DNA from: Stenotrophomonas sp. PS02298
GTDB taxonomy: Bacteria > Pseudomonadota > Gammaproteobacteria > Xanthomonadales > Xanthomonadaceae
DNA: 44,151 nucleotides
Assembly (NCBI RefSeq): GCF_029959445.1
Contig: NZ_JASCOR010000019.1
Coordinates: 1 to 44,151 of the forward strand
Direction of reading: 5' to 3'
Under the pieces are notes generated by a model, which saw nothing but the letters and a program-made list of their open reading frames with translations, was not told the DNA's origin and did not search any database. The position numbers were made by a program, and so were the translations under genes. Shown one piece after another: positions 26,401 through 37,478 of this stretch (positions within the stretch are counted from its first letter, which is position 1; the number at the start of each line of letters is the position of its first letter).

Positions 26401-26616
26401 ATCATCGATGCCACCGTGCGCCGCTTCCGGCCAATCGTGCTGACTGCGCTGGCGGCGGTGCTGGCGATGATCCCGTTGTCGCGCAGTGCCTTCTACGGCT
26501 CGATGGCGATCTCGATCATGGGCGGGCTGATCGTCGGCACGGTGCTGACCCTGGTCTTCCTGCCGGCGCTGTATGCGGCCTGGTTCCGGGTGCGCCCGGA
26601 CGAGGCCAGTCACTGA
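23455..26616 (+). CDS. smeP: RND efflux pump inner-membrane transporter (SmeP)
   Basis: A 1053-residue HAE1-type RND transporter of normal length with 12 expected helices. TM1 lies at about residues 13-30. Two large periplasmic loops follow TM1 and TM7. The proton-relay aspartates are Asp403-Asp404 in GLLVDDAIIAVEMM (TM4). GTVLTLVFLPALYAAWF ends TM12. It would export drugs by proton antiport, with SmeO and TolC completing the pump. A GTG start is supported by AGGGGAG about 7 bases upstream and by the immediate start of the RND N-terminus (MKRFNLSEWALGNRPLVLF). Reported SmeOP substrates in S. maltophilia include several antibiotics and detergents; none can be read from this sequence. Confidence 0.94.
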   Translation: MKRFNLSEWALGNRPLVLFMMIAMAIIGAWSYKHLGQSEDPPFTFKAMVVQTMWPGATAEQVSKQVTEPIEKALMNTGEFEFIQAYSRPGESQVIFMARDSMPSKDVPELFYQVRKKVGDIHSQLPAEVIGPFFNDEFGDTFGNIYALTGKGFDYALMRDYADRIQLQLQRVDDVGKVELIGLQDEKVWIQLSNTKLATLGVSMQQVQQALAQQNAVAPASWFETPTDRVQLRVTGQFTSVEDIRNFPIQAGERTVRLGDIAEVKRGFADPASAKMRFMGEDAIGIAVAMKGGGDILKLGKTLDSEFEQLQKTLPAGMQLRKVSDQPHAVKESVGEFVKVLTEAVVIVLLVSFFSLGWRTGLVVAVSIPLVLAMTFFVMHQFDIGLHKISLGALVLALGLLVDDAIIAVEMMATKMEQGYDRLRAASFAWTSTAFPMLTGTLITAAGFLPIATAASSTGEYTRSLFQVVTIALVVSWIAAVLFIPYLGDKMLPDLHNPQPPRPGSIAGRWRAMRLRWADRNPALANVIKPKELAHDHDPYKSAFYQRFRGFLDACLRRRWLVILATAGLFVFSLVIFRFVPQQFFPDSTRPELMVDIELAEGASLTATQAQAQKFEALIKGHKGVANFVGYVGNGSPRFYLPLDQQLPATNFAQYVVLAEDTKAREELRDWLLKEVVPKFGDVQLRVTRLENGPPVGYPVQFRISGEHIERVQAIAAQVAEKVRQNPHTTNVNLNWSEPSKVVRLVVDQDRARVLGVSSAQLAQFLTSSLSGMSVSTYREGNRQIGMLLRGPDDERARLDMLGSLAIPTASGKSVSLSQVAKLEYAFEDGIIWHRDRLPTVTVRADIGDSMLPVGVVEQIVPTLSEIRDAMPSGYLLETGGTVEDSARGQDSIKAGMPLFLVVVATLLMVQLRSFSRAAMVFITAPLGIIGATWFLLLFQAPFGFVAMLGTIALAGMIMRNSVILIDQIQQDIDAGHDRWHAIIDATVRRFRPIVLTALAAVLAMIPLSRSAFYGSMAISIMGGLIVGTVLTLVFLPALYAAWFRVRPDEASH

Positions 26617-26644
26617 GCGGCGCGCTGTGATCCGGCGCCGCCAA

Positions 26645-26665
26645 GGCTGGCCGTTGGGGCCAGCC
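26645..26665. terminator. Hairpin after smeP without a T-run
   Basis: GGCTGGCC and GGCCAGCC form an 8-bp stem with a 5-base loop, 28 bp after the smeP stop codon. No T-run follows. It may stabilise the smeP message end or give partial termination before the diguanylate cyclase gene. Confidence 0.4.
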
Positions 26666-26748
26666 GTAAGAAACGACGACGGATTTCACGGTTGAGGTGG
26701 TAAATTGGCGCGCCGACGGGGGAGTCGGCGTGACCTGCGGAGGCGGGT

Positions 26749-29709
26749 TTGTACAGACGCCAGAGGATTACCGACGCCACAGCTGCATGCCTTGCAGGCC
26801 GGGACCGGCTGGCGGCTTGGCTGTGCTCCCTGCTCGTAACAGCGCTGCTATGGGCCCTGATCTTGCCGCCGGCGCAGGCCGCGCGGCATACCGTGGCCGG
26901 GTGGGGCATGGAGCAGGGGCTGCCGCACAACCTGGTGCAGTCGGTGGCACAGGGCACCGACGGCTTCATCTGGCTGGGCACCTGGGAAGGCGTGGTCCGC
27001 TTCAACGGCCGCAGCTTCACCGTATTTGATCGGCAGAACACCCCGGGCGTAGAGCTTTCCGGGGTGCTGAGCATCCTGCCCGAGGCCGACGGCGCCGTGC
27101 TGTTCGGGACCATTTCCGATGGTGTCTATCGCTACCACCGTGGGCGTTGGGAAGCATTGGGGGGTGCCGATGCCCGGCATCTATCGGTTACCGCATTGCT
27201 GCGGGATCCATCCGGCGACCTGTGGATCGCCGCCAAGGACAAGCTGCTGCGCTTGCTGCCCTCGGGGCAGTTGCTCGATGCCGGTGCCACGCTTGGCCTG
27301 CCCGAGGTGCCGATCACCGCACTGCGCCTGATGGCGGACGGAACGGTGCTGGTTGCCACTGAAAAAGGTGTCTACCACCAGCAGCAGGGACGTCTGGCGC
27401 CGTGGAACGATTCGGCTGGTTGGGTGGTGCGTGATCTGGTCGATGATGGCGACAACGGCTGGGTGGTTGCAGCCGACGACGGTGTCCATTGGCTGCACGC
27501 TGATGGCCGACGGCAGCACCTGTTGCCTGGTGAGCGCGTGGATGCGGTGCGCCATGATGCCAGCGACGCGTTGTGGCTGAGCCTGTCCGCGGGCCGACTG
27601 GTGCGCTTGGCATCAGGCAAGACCGAGCGGATCGCGGTTCCCGGGCAGGTCAGTCCCGCCTTGTTGATCGACCGGGAAGGTCTGGTCTGGGCGGGCAGCA
27701 CCGACGGCTTGTTCCGCATCGACGAAGGCGCGGCACGTGGGCTGACCATGGAGGATGGACTGGGCTCGGACTATCTGCGTGCGCTGATCCAGTCCGACAA
27801 CGGCGATGTCTGGATCGGGCACTCCGAAGGCCTGAACCGCATGCGCGGCGATCTGATCAGCGCGGTGCGCCTGTTGCCGGGCACTGGCCGCGACGCGTCG
27901 GTGCTGGCCTTGGCTGCGCGTGGTCTAGGGGTGTGGGCAGGCACGTACAACAAGGGCGTGCTTGGCGTGGATGAGGCTGGTCGGGTCGTACAACAGATCA
28001 GCTTGCCGGGTACCGTGCAGCCGCTGATCCGCAGTCTGTTGAGTGAAGCCGATGGCAGCCTTTGGATAGGCAGCTCAGAAGGTCTGTATCACCACCAGAG
28101 CGGCAAGCTGCATCACTACGGACTGGAAGAGGGGCTGCCGGGACTGGCGGTGCATGCGCTGTACCGCGACGCTGCCGGCGTACTGTGGATAGGTACGGAC
28201 GGTGGCATGGCGAGCCTGGACAAGGACGGCAAGCTGCAGGCGTGGTTGCCTGATGTGGGGTTTCCGGCGCGCTATGTCTTCGACTTCCTTGGCGACGACA
28301 ATGGTGACCTGTGGATTGCCAGTGACCACGGACTGCTGCGCAAGCGCGGCTTGGACATTGCCGTGTTCGATCATCGCAACGGGTTGCCGCGCGACAAGGT
28401 GTTCCGGGTCATCGACGATGGCGCGGGCCATCTGTGGCTGCCCAGCAACCAGGGCGTGTTCCGCCTTGATCGCACGGATTTGATTGCCGTGGCTGCCGGC
28501 GCGCGTACACATCTGGCGGTGCAGGTGCTGGACCATACCGATGGCATGCCCAGCAGCCAGGGCAATGGCGCTTCATCCCCTGCAGGCTGGTTCACGCGTG
28601 ACGGTGAATTGTTGTTTCCCACCGCCGGTGGCCTGGCGGTGATCGATCCGCAGCGTGTCGATGGCAATGCACGTTTCCGGAAGATTCCGGTGGCCATTGA
28701 GAGTGTGGTCATCGATGGCGATCCGCAGCCGGTGAGCAGCGCCTATTCCCTGCCAGCCGGCGTGGATCGCATTGCCGTGGCCTACGCCGGGCTGGGTTTC
28801 CGCGCGCCGGACAAGATGCGTTACCGCTATCGTCTGGAAGGCTTTGACAGTGATTGGTTGGATGCAGGCAGTCGCGTCGAAGCGATCTATACCAATCTGC
28901 CACCAGGGAAATATCGGCTGCGCATCCAGGCGATGTCGTTGCCGTTGGATTGGGAAAACACCAACCGCGGCGGCGAAGCAGTGCTGGAACTGGATATCGC
29001 CGCACCGCTATGGCAGCGCCCGTGGGTACGCTGGCTGAGCGCTGCGGCCGTGCTGGGCCTGATCCTGTTGCTGGCAGGTTGGCGCGCAGCCAGCTATCGG
29101 CGCGGGCAGCAGCGCTTGAGCAACGAGATCGCTGCACGCACCCAGGAATTGAGCGAGAAAAACCGCGCGCTGGAGCAGGCCGACTCCGAGCGCGCCAGCC
29201 TGTTGCAACGCCTGGAGCACCAGGCCATGCATGATCCGCTCACCGGTCTGCCCAATCGACGAGCCGGTGACGCCTACCTGCAGAAGGCGCTGCAGCGCGC
29301 CAGCACCGAGGGCACACCCTTGAACGTGGCCTTGGTGGATGTGGATCACTTCAAGCAGATCAATGACCGCTACGGTCACGATGCCGGCGATCAGGTGCTG
29401 CGTGACATCGCCAGCCTGTTGCAGCTGCGGCTTGGCAAGGAGCAGTTCGTGGCCCGGCATGGCGGTGAGGAGTTCCTGGTGGTGATACACGGCATATCAC
29501 TGCAGGAGGCGGTGGCGGCATTGCAGGAGCTGCGGATCCGCCTGGCGCGGCTGCGCTTCGAGGACGTGGATGCCGACGTCAGTGTCACCGTCAGTATTGG
29601 TGTTGCGGCATTGGGCCCAGGCCAGACGGACGGGCGCACCCTGTTGGCAGCGGCTGACCGGCAGCTCTATCGCGCCAAGCGCGAAGGCCGCAACCGGGTC
29701 TTGTCATGA
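26749..29709 (+). CDS. Membrane diguanylate cyclase with periplasmic two-component-regulator propellers
   Basis: A 986-residue sensor. A signal/anchor segment (about residues 22-44) is followed by about 600 residues of propeller repeats with the recurring DG(F)IWLGT, GDLWIA, GVLWIGTDGG pattern. A Y_Y_Y immunoglobulin-like domain follows (about 655-750, MRYRYRLEGFDSDWLDAG). Then come a membrane helix (about 760-783), a coiled coil (about 785-825) and a GGDEF domain (about 830-986) with intact GGEEF at 905-909. It should make cyclic di-GMP in response to a periplasmic signal, perhaps a glycan as in related hybrid sensors. The RxxD inhibitory site is absent (GKEQ instead). The TTG start is supported by GGAGG 5 bases upstream. 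Confidence 0.9.
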   Translation: MYRRQRITDATAACLAGRDRLAAWLCSLLVTALLWALILPPAQAARHTVAGWGMEQGLPHNLVQSVAQGTDGFIWLGTWEGVVRFNGRSFTVFDRQNTPGVELSGVLSILPEADGAVLFGTISDGVYRYHRGRWEALGGADARHLSVTALLRDPSGDLWIAAKDKLLRLLPSGQLLDAGATLGLPEVPITALRLMADGTVLVATEKGVYHQQQGRLAPWNDSAGWVVRDLVDDGDNGWVVAADDGVHWLHADGRRQHLLPGERVDAVRHDASDALWLSLSAGRLVRLASGKTERIAVPGQVSPALLIDREGLVWAGSTDGLFRIDEGAARGLTMEDGLGSDYLRALIQSDNGDVWIGHSEGLNRMRGDLISAVRLLPGTGRDASVLALAARGLGVWAGTYNKGVLGVDEAGRVVQQISLPGTVQPLIRSLLSEADGSLWIGSSEGLYHHQSGKLHHYGLEEGLPGLAVHALYRDAAGVLWIGTDGGMASLDKDGKLQAWLPDVGFPARYVFDFLGDDNGDLWIASDHGLLRKRGLDIAVFDHRNGLPRDKVFRVIDDGAGHLWLPSNQGVFRLDRTDLIAVAAGARTHLAVQVLDHTDGMPSSQGNGASSPAGWFTRDGELLFPTAGGLAVIDPQRVDGNARFRKIPVAIESVVIDGDPQPVSSAYSLPAGVDRIAVAYAGLGFRAPDKMRYRYRLEGFDSDWLDAGSRVEAIYTNLPPGKYRLRIQAMSLPLDWENTNRGGEAVLELDIAAPLWQRPWVRWLSAAAVLGLILLLAGWRAASYRRGQQRLSNEIAARTQELSEKNRALEQADSERASLLQRLEHQAMHDPLTGLPNRRAGDAYLQKALQRASTEGTPLNVALVDVDHFKQINDRYGHDAGDQVLRDIASLLQLRLGKEQFVARHGGEEFLVVIHGISLQEAVAALQELRIRLARLRFEDVDADVSVTVSIGVAALGPGQTDGRTLLAAADRQLYRAKREGRNRVLS

Positions 29710-29712
29710 CGA

Positions 29713-29730
29713 CGGCGCCCGTGGGCGCCG
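29713..29730. terminator. Perfect palindrome between the cyclase and gdhA stop codons
   Basis: CGGCGCCC and GGGCGCCG form a perfect palindrome with a GT centre between two converging genes, 3 bp after the cyclase stop codon. It lacks T-runs on either side, so termination is uncertain. Confidence 0.4.
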
Positions 29731-29761
29731 CCGGTTTCGAACCGAACGAAGGCTGGATGAT

Positions 29762-31111
29762 TCAGTACAGGCCCTGCGCCAACATGGCGTCGGCGACCTT
29801 GACGAAGCCGGCGATGTTGGCGCCGTCCACGTAGTTGACGCTGCCATCGGCACGCACGCCGTGATGCACGCAGTTGGCGTGGATCTCTTTCATGATCACG
29901 TGCAGGCGCTCGTCGACATCGGCGTGGCGCCAGGACAGGCGCAGCGCGTTCTGGCTCATTTCCAGGCCGGAGGTAGCCACGCCGCCGGCATTGCTGGCCT
30001 TGCCCGGCGCGTACAGCGTGCCGGCCTGCAGGAATACATCGACCGCTTCGAGTGTGGACGGCATGTTGGCGCCTTCGGCCACGCACAGCACGCCATTGTG
30101 GACCAGGGTACGTGCGTCGGTCTCATCCAGCTCGTTCTGGGTAGCGCAGGGCAGGGCGATGTCGGCCGGGATATGCCAGGGGCGGCGATCAGCAAGGAAT
30201 TCAAAGCGCGCATCGTCGGCCAGCTCGGACAGGCGGCCGCGGCGCTCGTTCTTCAGCACCATCACTTCCTGGATGGCGGCGTCATCGAAGCCGTCGCGCG
30301 CGTACAGGGTGCCGCCGGAATCGGAGAAGGTCAGCACCTTGGCGCCGAGCTCGCTGGCCTTGATCGCCGCGTACTGGGCGACGTTGCCGGAACCGGACAC
30401 CAGCACCTTGGCACCGTGGGTCTGGCGCTTGGCGTGGTGCAGCATCTGCTCGACGAAGTAGACCGTACCGAAGCCGGTGGCTTCCGGCCGCATCAGGCTG
30501 CCGCCAAAGGCCAGGCCCTTGCCGGTGAACACGCTGGAGGCGTCATTGCTGAGCTTCTTCATCATGCCGGCCATGAAGCCGACCTCGCGTGCGCCAACGC
30601 CGATATCACCGGCAGGCACATCGGTATCAGGACCGAGGTGGCGGTACAGCTCCAGCATCAGTGCCTGGCAGAAGCGCATCACCTCGCCATCGCTCTTGCC
30701 CTTGGGGTCGAAGTCCGAGCCACCCTTGCCGCCGCCCATCGGCAGCGTGGTCAAGGCGTTCTTGAAGGTCTGCTCGAAGGCCAGGAACTTGAGGATGGAC
30801 AGGTTCACCGACGGGTGGAAGCGCATGCCACCCTTGAATGGACCAATTGCCGAGCTGTGCTGCACGCGCCAGGCACGGTTGACGTGGGTTTGCCCCTTGT
30901 CGTCGGCCCAGGCGACACGGAACTGGATGACCCGCTCCGGCTCGACCAGACGTTCCAGCAACCCGTATTGCGTGTACTTCGGGTTCTGCTGCAGGAACGG
31001 CCACAGGCTGTGCGCCACCTCCTTCACCGCCTGCAGGAACTCGGATTGGTTGGGGTCGCGCTTGGCCACATGGGCCAGGAAGTCGTCGGGAGTGCGGTAG
31101 TTCAAGGTCAT
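29762..31111 (-). CDS. gdhA: NADP-specific glutamate dehydrogenase
   Basis: A 449-residue hexameric-type GDH, very close in length and sequence to the E. coli enzyme. The catalytic lysine is Lys129 in LPMGGGKGGSDFDP. Other landmarks are NRAWRVQHSSAIGPFKGGMRFHP, written here in two parts NRAWRVQ and GPFKGGMRFHP, and the nucleotide fold at VSGSGNVAQYAAI. It aminates 2-oxoglutarate, providing the glutamate used by transaminases of the adjacent branched-chain pathway. I chose the ATG at 31111, as an upstream TTG at 31147 adds residues with no family match. AAGGA abuts the ATG. A 20-bp inverted repeat lies 14 bp upstream. The gene has its own transcription start, because a strong leuB terminator precedes it. 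Confidence 0.95.
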   Translation of the reverse strand: MTLNYRTPDDFLAHVAKRDPNQSEFLQAVKEVAHSLWPFLQQNPKYTQYGLLERLVEPERVIQFRVAWADDKGQTHVNRAWRVQHSSAIGPFKGGMRFHPSVNLSILKFLAFEQTFKNALTTLPMGGGKGGSDFDPKGKSDGEVMRFCQALMLELYRHLGPDTDVPAGDIGVGAREVGFMAGMMKKLSNDASSVFTGKGLAFGGSLMRPEATGFGTVYFVEQMLHHAKRQTHGAKVLVSGSGNVAQYAAIKASELGAKVLTFSDSGGTLYARDGFDDAAIQEVMVLKNERRGRLSELADDARFEFLADRRPWHIPADIALPCATQNELDETDARTLVHNGVLCVAEGANMPSTLEAVDVFLQAGTLYAPGKASNAGGVATSGLEMSQNALRLSWRHADVDERLHVIMKEIHANCVHHGVRADGSVNYVDGANIAGFVKVADAMLAQGLY

Positions 31112-31125
31112 TCCTTTTTCGTGCG

Positions 31126-31145
31126 GGACCTGAAGCGACAGGTCC
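31126..31145. promoter_or_regulatory. Inverted repeat before gdhA
   Basis: GGACCTG and CAGGTCC are perfect 7-bp arms around a 6-base centre, 14 bp upstream of the gdhA start codon. It could be an operator or a leader-mRNA hairpin. No regulator can be assigned. Confidence 0.35.
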
Positions 31146-31188
31146 AATGAAGAAACGGCGTGGTATCCACCTGGCGGGAACAGCCCGC

Positions 31189-31216
31189 AAAAAAAGACGC
31201 GGCCAAGGGCCGCGTC
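31189..31216 (-). terminator. Intrinsic terminator of the ilv-leu operon
   Basis: On the minus strand GACGCGGCC pairs with GGCCGCGTC around a 3-base loop, followed by seven T. It begins 8 bp after the leuB stop codon and separates the ilv-leu unit from gdhA. Confidence 0.93.
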
Positions 31217-31224
31217 CGTTTACA

Positions 31225-32286
31225 TCAGTTCAATTGTGCAAGCACGGCCTGGCCGGCTTGCTGGGTGCTGAGTGCCTGTCCTTGTGCTGCGAGGTCGGCA
31301 GTGAAGTGACCTCCATCGAGTGCGGATGTCACCGCCTGTTCGATGGCCGCAGCTTCCGCTTCCAATCCCAGTGAGTGCCGCAGCAGCATCGCCGCGCTCA
31401 AGATGGTGGCGTAAGGATTGGCGATGCCCTTGCCGGCGATGTCCGGTGCCGAGCCGTGGATCGGTTCGTAGATGCCGACCTTGCCCTGTTCGCCGAGCGA
31501 AGCCGATGGCAGCAGGCCGAGCGAACCGGCCAGCATCGAGGCCTCATCGGTGAGGATGTCGCCGAACATGTTCTCGGTGACGATCACATCGTAGACGCGC
31601 GGCTTGGCGATCAGGTGCATGGCCATGGAATCGACCAGCTGGTGTTCCAATTCCACGTCCGGGAATTCCTCGCGGCCGATACGTGCGGCGATGTCACGCC
31701 ACAGGCGCGAGGTTTCCAGCACATTGGCCTTGTCCACCGAGGTCAGCTTGCCGCGGCGTTGCTGGGCCAGGCGGAAGGCGCTGCGCAGCACACGCTCGAT
31801 CTCGACCACGGTGTAGCGACACAGGTCGCTGGCGCCGTCGGCATCGCGGGTCTTGTCGCCGAAGTAGATGCCGCCGGTCAGCTCGCGCACCACCACGAAG
31901 TCCACGTCCTTGAGCAGTTCGGGCTTGATCGGTGAGGCATTGAGCGCGGCCGGGTGGGTGCGCACCGGGCGCAGGTTGGCGTACAGGCCCAGTGCCTTGC
32001 GGATCGCGAGCAGGCCTTGTTCCGGGCGCACCTTGGCGTTCGGGTCGGACCACTTCGGGCCACCGACGGCGCCGAGCAGGACCGCATCGGCCTTGCTGCA
32101 GGCGTCCAGCGTGGCTGCCGGTAGCGGCTCGCCGTGATTGTCGATGGCGATGCCGCCGATGTCGTGTTCGCTGAAGCTGAAGCTGTGGCCGAACCGGCTT
32201 GCGATGGCCTTGAGCACGTCGACGGCAACGGCGGTGATTTCTGGACCGATGCCGTCACCCGGCAGTACGACGATGTTGGCTTGCAT
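31225..32286 (-). CDS. leuB: 3-isopropylmalate dehydrogenase
   Basis: A 353-residue enzyme of normal length. Family landmarks are the N-terminal [10 protein letters not shown], the arginine block [23 protein letters not shown], the catalytic lysine in [15 protein letters not shown], and the metal/NAD region [20 protein letters not shown] followed by [13 protein letters not shown]. It oxidises and decarboxylates 3-isopropylmalate to 2-oxoisocaproate with NAD+. It is the last gene of the operon. The reading frame remains open upstream through repeat DNA to about 32403, but the protein clearly begins at the ATG at 32286 ([10 protein letters not shown]). The 339-bp gap to leuD, filled with tandem repeats, is unusually long for this operon. 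Confidence 0.96.
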   Translation of the reverse strand: MQANIVVLPGDGIGPEITAVAVDVLKAIASRFGHSFSFSEHDIGGIAIDNHGEPLPAATLDACSKADAVLLGAVGGPKWSDPNAKVRPEQGLLAIRKALGLYANLRPVRTHPAALNASPIKPELLKDVDFVVVRELTGGIYFGDKTRDADGASDLCRYTVVEIERVLRSAFRLAQQRRGKLTSVDKANVLETSRLWRDIAARIGREEFPDVELEHQLVDSMAMHLIAKPRVYDVIVTENMFGDILTDEASMLAGSLGLLPSASLGEQGKVGIYEPIHGSAPDIAGKGIANPYATILSAAMLLRHSLGLEAEAAAIEQAVTSALDGGHFTADLAAQGQALSTQQAGQAVLAQLN

Positions 32287-32316
32287 GTAAGGGTTCCGGT
32301 TGCTGTTGTTGAGAAC

Positions 32317-32623
32317 TCCCTCCCTTGCGCCGAAGGCGCAGGGGAGGGCTGGGGAGGGGTAGCTCTTGCTGTTGCCGTTTGAGCCTTGCAAGCCCAAAGC
32401 CAACCCCCTCCCAGCCTCCCCCTGCCAGCTGCGCCGGCAAGGGGAGGGGTGTTTCGCGCGCTGCCCTGCAGGCGGCGCGGATTTATTCCCTCCCTTGCGC
32501 CGAAGGCGCAGGGGAGGGTTGGGGAGGGGTAGCTCTTGCTGTTGCCGTTTGAGCCTTACAAGCCAAAGCCAACCCCCTCCCGACCTCCCCCTGCCAGCTG
32601 CGCCGGCAAGGGGAGGGGTGTTT
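32317..32623. repeat. Tandemly duplicated palindromic element between leuD and leuB
   Basis: Two near-identical copies lie at 32317-32454 and 32487-32623, repeated at a 170-bp interval. Each copy starts with a hairpin around TTGCGCCGAAGGCGCA, has a unique centre (GTAGCTCTTGCTGTTGCCG), and ends with a second hairpin around CAGCTGCGCCGGCAAG. The C-rich start and G-rich end of each copy could also pair. Only a few bases differ, so the duplication is recent or maintained. Relatives are at 17553-17650 and at the right edge. The element lies inside a transcribed operon. Confidence 0.85.
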
Positions 32624-32626
32624 CAT
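32483..32626 (-). CDS. Micro-ORF starting at the leuD stop codon (repeat-encoded)
   Basis: A 47-residue frame whose ATG overlaps the leuD stop codon as TGATG. It begins [15 protein letters not shown] and is translated almost wholly from the leuD-proximal repeat copy. It ends at a TAA between the two copies and so does not reach leuB, unlike the other bridging frames in this window. It could keep ribosomes loaded through the first repeat copy. The product is likely to be non-functional. Confidence 0.25.
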   Translation of the reverse strand: MKHPSPCRRSWQGEVGRGLALACKAQTATARATPPQPSPAPSAQGRE

Positions 32627-33204
32627 CATGCCGCGCGAGCCGCCTCATACCGCTCGATTTCATCCACCCGACCCAGCAGCCAGCCCAGCTGGTCAACACC
32701 TTCCAGCAGGCAGGTCTGCGAGAAACCATCCAGCGGGAAGCTGTATGCCTTGCCGCTGGAGGTACGCAGCTCACGCGCCGCCACATCCACGGTCAGCTCG
32801 TCATCCGGGTGCTGCATCAACTCCTGCACGTCGGCTTCGTCCAGCACGATCGGCAGCAGGCCGTTCTTCAGCGAGTTGTTGCGGAAGATGTCGGCGATCT
32901 CGCTGCTGACGATTGCCTGCAGGCCCAGATCGGTCAGCGCCCACGGCGCATGCTCGCGCGAGGAGCCGCAACCGAAGTTTCGCCCGGCCAGCAAAATCGC
33001 GCGGCCCTGGTTGTGCGGCTGGTTGAAGGCGAACTCCGCATTCGGTGAACCATCGGCCTGCCAGCGCCAATCATTGAACGCGTTCTTTCCCAGACCAGCG
33101 CGCTCGGTGGTGGACAGGAAACGCGCCGGGATGATCTGGTCGGTGTCGATATTGGTCTGGCGCAGCACCACGCTGCGCGAAACGATGCGGGTCAGTGCGG
33201 CCAT
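32626..33204 (-). CDS. leuD: 3-isopropylmalate dehydratase small subunit
   Basis: A 192-residue aconitase-swivel subunit. Landmarks are NIDTDQIIPARFL near the N-terminus and GRNFGCGSSREHAPWAL, the substrate-binding signature of LeuD. With LeuC it isomerises 2- to 3-isopropylmalate. The ATG at 33204 overlaps the TGA of a 55-codon bridging frame as TGATG. Its own stop codon overlaps another ATG in the same way. The long frame upstream to 33411 is translated repeat. Confidence 0.95.
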   Translation of the reverse strand: MAALTRIVSRSVVLRQTNIDTDQIIPARFLSTTERAGLGKNAFNDWRWQADGSPNAEFAFNQPHNQGRAILLAGRNFGCGSSREHAPWALTDLGLQAIVSSEIADIFRNNSLKNGLLPIVLDEADVQELMQHPDDELTVDVAARELRTSSGKAYSFPLDGFSQTCLLEGVDQLGWLLGRVDEIERYEAARAA

Positions 33205-33370
33205 CAGTACAGCTCCAGTGCGTAGCCCTTCTCCCATCGGGAGAAGGTGGCGCGCAGCGCCGGATGAGGGTGTGCTTGCGCAGTGTGTTTGCAGGAATGA
33301 GCAGCGGTCGCCCTCATCCGCCCCTTCGGGGCACCTTCTCCCGTTGGGAGAAGGGTAAAAGCGATAGCCA

Positions 33371-33371
<1 letters not shown>
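33204..33371 (-). CDS. Micro-ORF exactly bridging leuC and leuD
   Basis: A 55-residue frame starting MAIAFTLLPTGEGAPKG and ending WEKGYALELY. Its ATG overlaps the leuC stop codon (TGATG), and its stop codon overlaps the leuD ATG (TGATG again). Most of it is translated from a palindromic repeat. The 7-bp sequence TGATGGC occurs at both ends, as expected if an element was inserted into an original leuC-leuD TGATG overlap with target duplication. GAGGTG near the leuC end gives it a ribosome site. No homologue is recognised; coupling rather than peptide function is the simpler role. Confidence 0.45.
33226..33356. repeat. Inverted repeat pair between leuC and leuD
   Basis: CCCTTCTCCCATCGGGAGAAGG at the left is itself a hairpin (CCTTCTCCC/GGGAGAAGG arms). 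It is mirrored at the right by a second hairpin ending GGGAGAAGGG at 33356. Between them are matching GGATGAGGG and CCCTCATCC blocks, so the whole 131-bp element can also fold end to end. This repeat type is familiar from intergenic regions of Xanthomonadaceae and some other proteobacteria. Confidence 0.8.
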
Positions 33372-34789
<1,418 letters not shown>

Positions 34790-34824
34790 TGGTTCGTTCC
34801 GGTGCCTATGTTCTGCCGTCGCGC

Positions 34825-36377
<1,553 letters not shown>

Positions 36378-36381
<4 letters not shown>

Positions 36382-37478
36382 CAGAGGGTCTCCTCGACTG
36401 CGGCGGTAACGGGAATTTGGGGGGATTCGGATCTGGAACTGCGCTGTGTGGATGCAACGACACGGCTTCTAAGTCGTTCGGCGTTACGCCGTCGAGGTTT
36501 GCGTGGTGGGCTGGGGCGTACTTCAGACAACAAGGTCGACAATACCGTGGCATCGATGTTGCCGCCGGATACCACCGCACATTTGCGCTTGCCGGAGACG
36601 CGGCGGCCTGCGGCCAACGCCAGTGCACCTGCACCTTCGGCGATGACGTGTTCTTCCAGTGCCAGTCGCACCAGGGTTTCGCGCAGCTCGGCTTCGCGCA
36701 CGATGACCACATCGTCGAGCAGGCTGGCGCACAGGCGGCGGGTGAGGAAGCCTGGAATCTTGACCTTGACGCCATCGGCGAGGGTCGGCACCGGATCAAC
36801 TTCGCGTACATCGCCCTTGATCGCGCGTGCCATCGAGTCCACGCCTTCAACCTGCGCGCCGATGATGCGGACGCCCTGCGATTTCAGGGCCAGGGCGACG
36901 CCCGAGGCCAGGCCGCCGCCGCCGATCGGCACGATCACCACGTCCGGTGCATGCGGGGCCAACTCGATGCCCAGCGTGCCCTGGCCGGCGATCACGTCGG
37001 GGTCGTCGAAGGCGGACAGAAAACGGTAGCCGTTCTGCTCGGCCAGCTCGCGGGCGAAGGCGAAGGCTTCGTCGTAGCTGTTGCCGTGCTGGCGCACGGT
37101 GGCGCCCCAATGCTGGACGCCGGCGATCTTGGTGGCCGGTGCGCCATGCGGCATCACCGTGATGGCCTGCACTCCCAACCGATGCGAAGCCCAAGCCACG
37201 CCTTGGGCGTGATTGCCGGCCGAGGCGCAGATAACCGGGCGTTCGTCGCCGCGCTCCAGTGCCGCCAGCATTGCGTTCAAGGCACCACGCACCTTGTAGG
37301 AACCGGTGCGCTGCAGGTTCTCCAGCTTCAACCAGGTGCCGAAACGTTCGGCGTAATGCAGCGGGGTAGGCGGCAGAAAACGGCGCAGGCGTGCCTGCGC
37401 GGCCAATACGTCGGCAACGCTGACGTTCAGGGCGTCAGCGGGTGTTGCAACTGCGTTGGCGCGGCCACGGTCAGGCAT
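36378..37478 (-). CDS. ilvA: Threonine dehydratase (short form, no ACT-like regulatory domain)
   Basis: A 366-residue fold-type II PLP enzyme. The PLP lysine is Lys62 in [26 protein letters not shown] and the phosphate-binding GGGGLASG follow. It converts threonine to 2-oxobutyrate, the isoleucine precursor. The regulatory domains that make biosynthetic IlvA about 510 residues are absent, so isoleucine inhibition of the E. coli type is unlikely. After [14 protein letters not shown] there is an Arg/Ser-rich tail of about 50 residues (with [14 protein letters not shown]) with no family match. The stop codon overlaps the leuA start. I chose the ATG at 37478; an upstream in-frame TTG exists at 37502. 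Confidence 0.9.
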
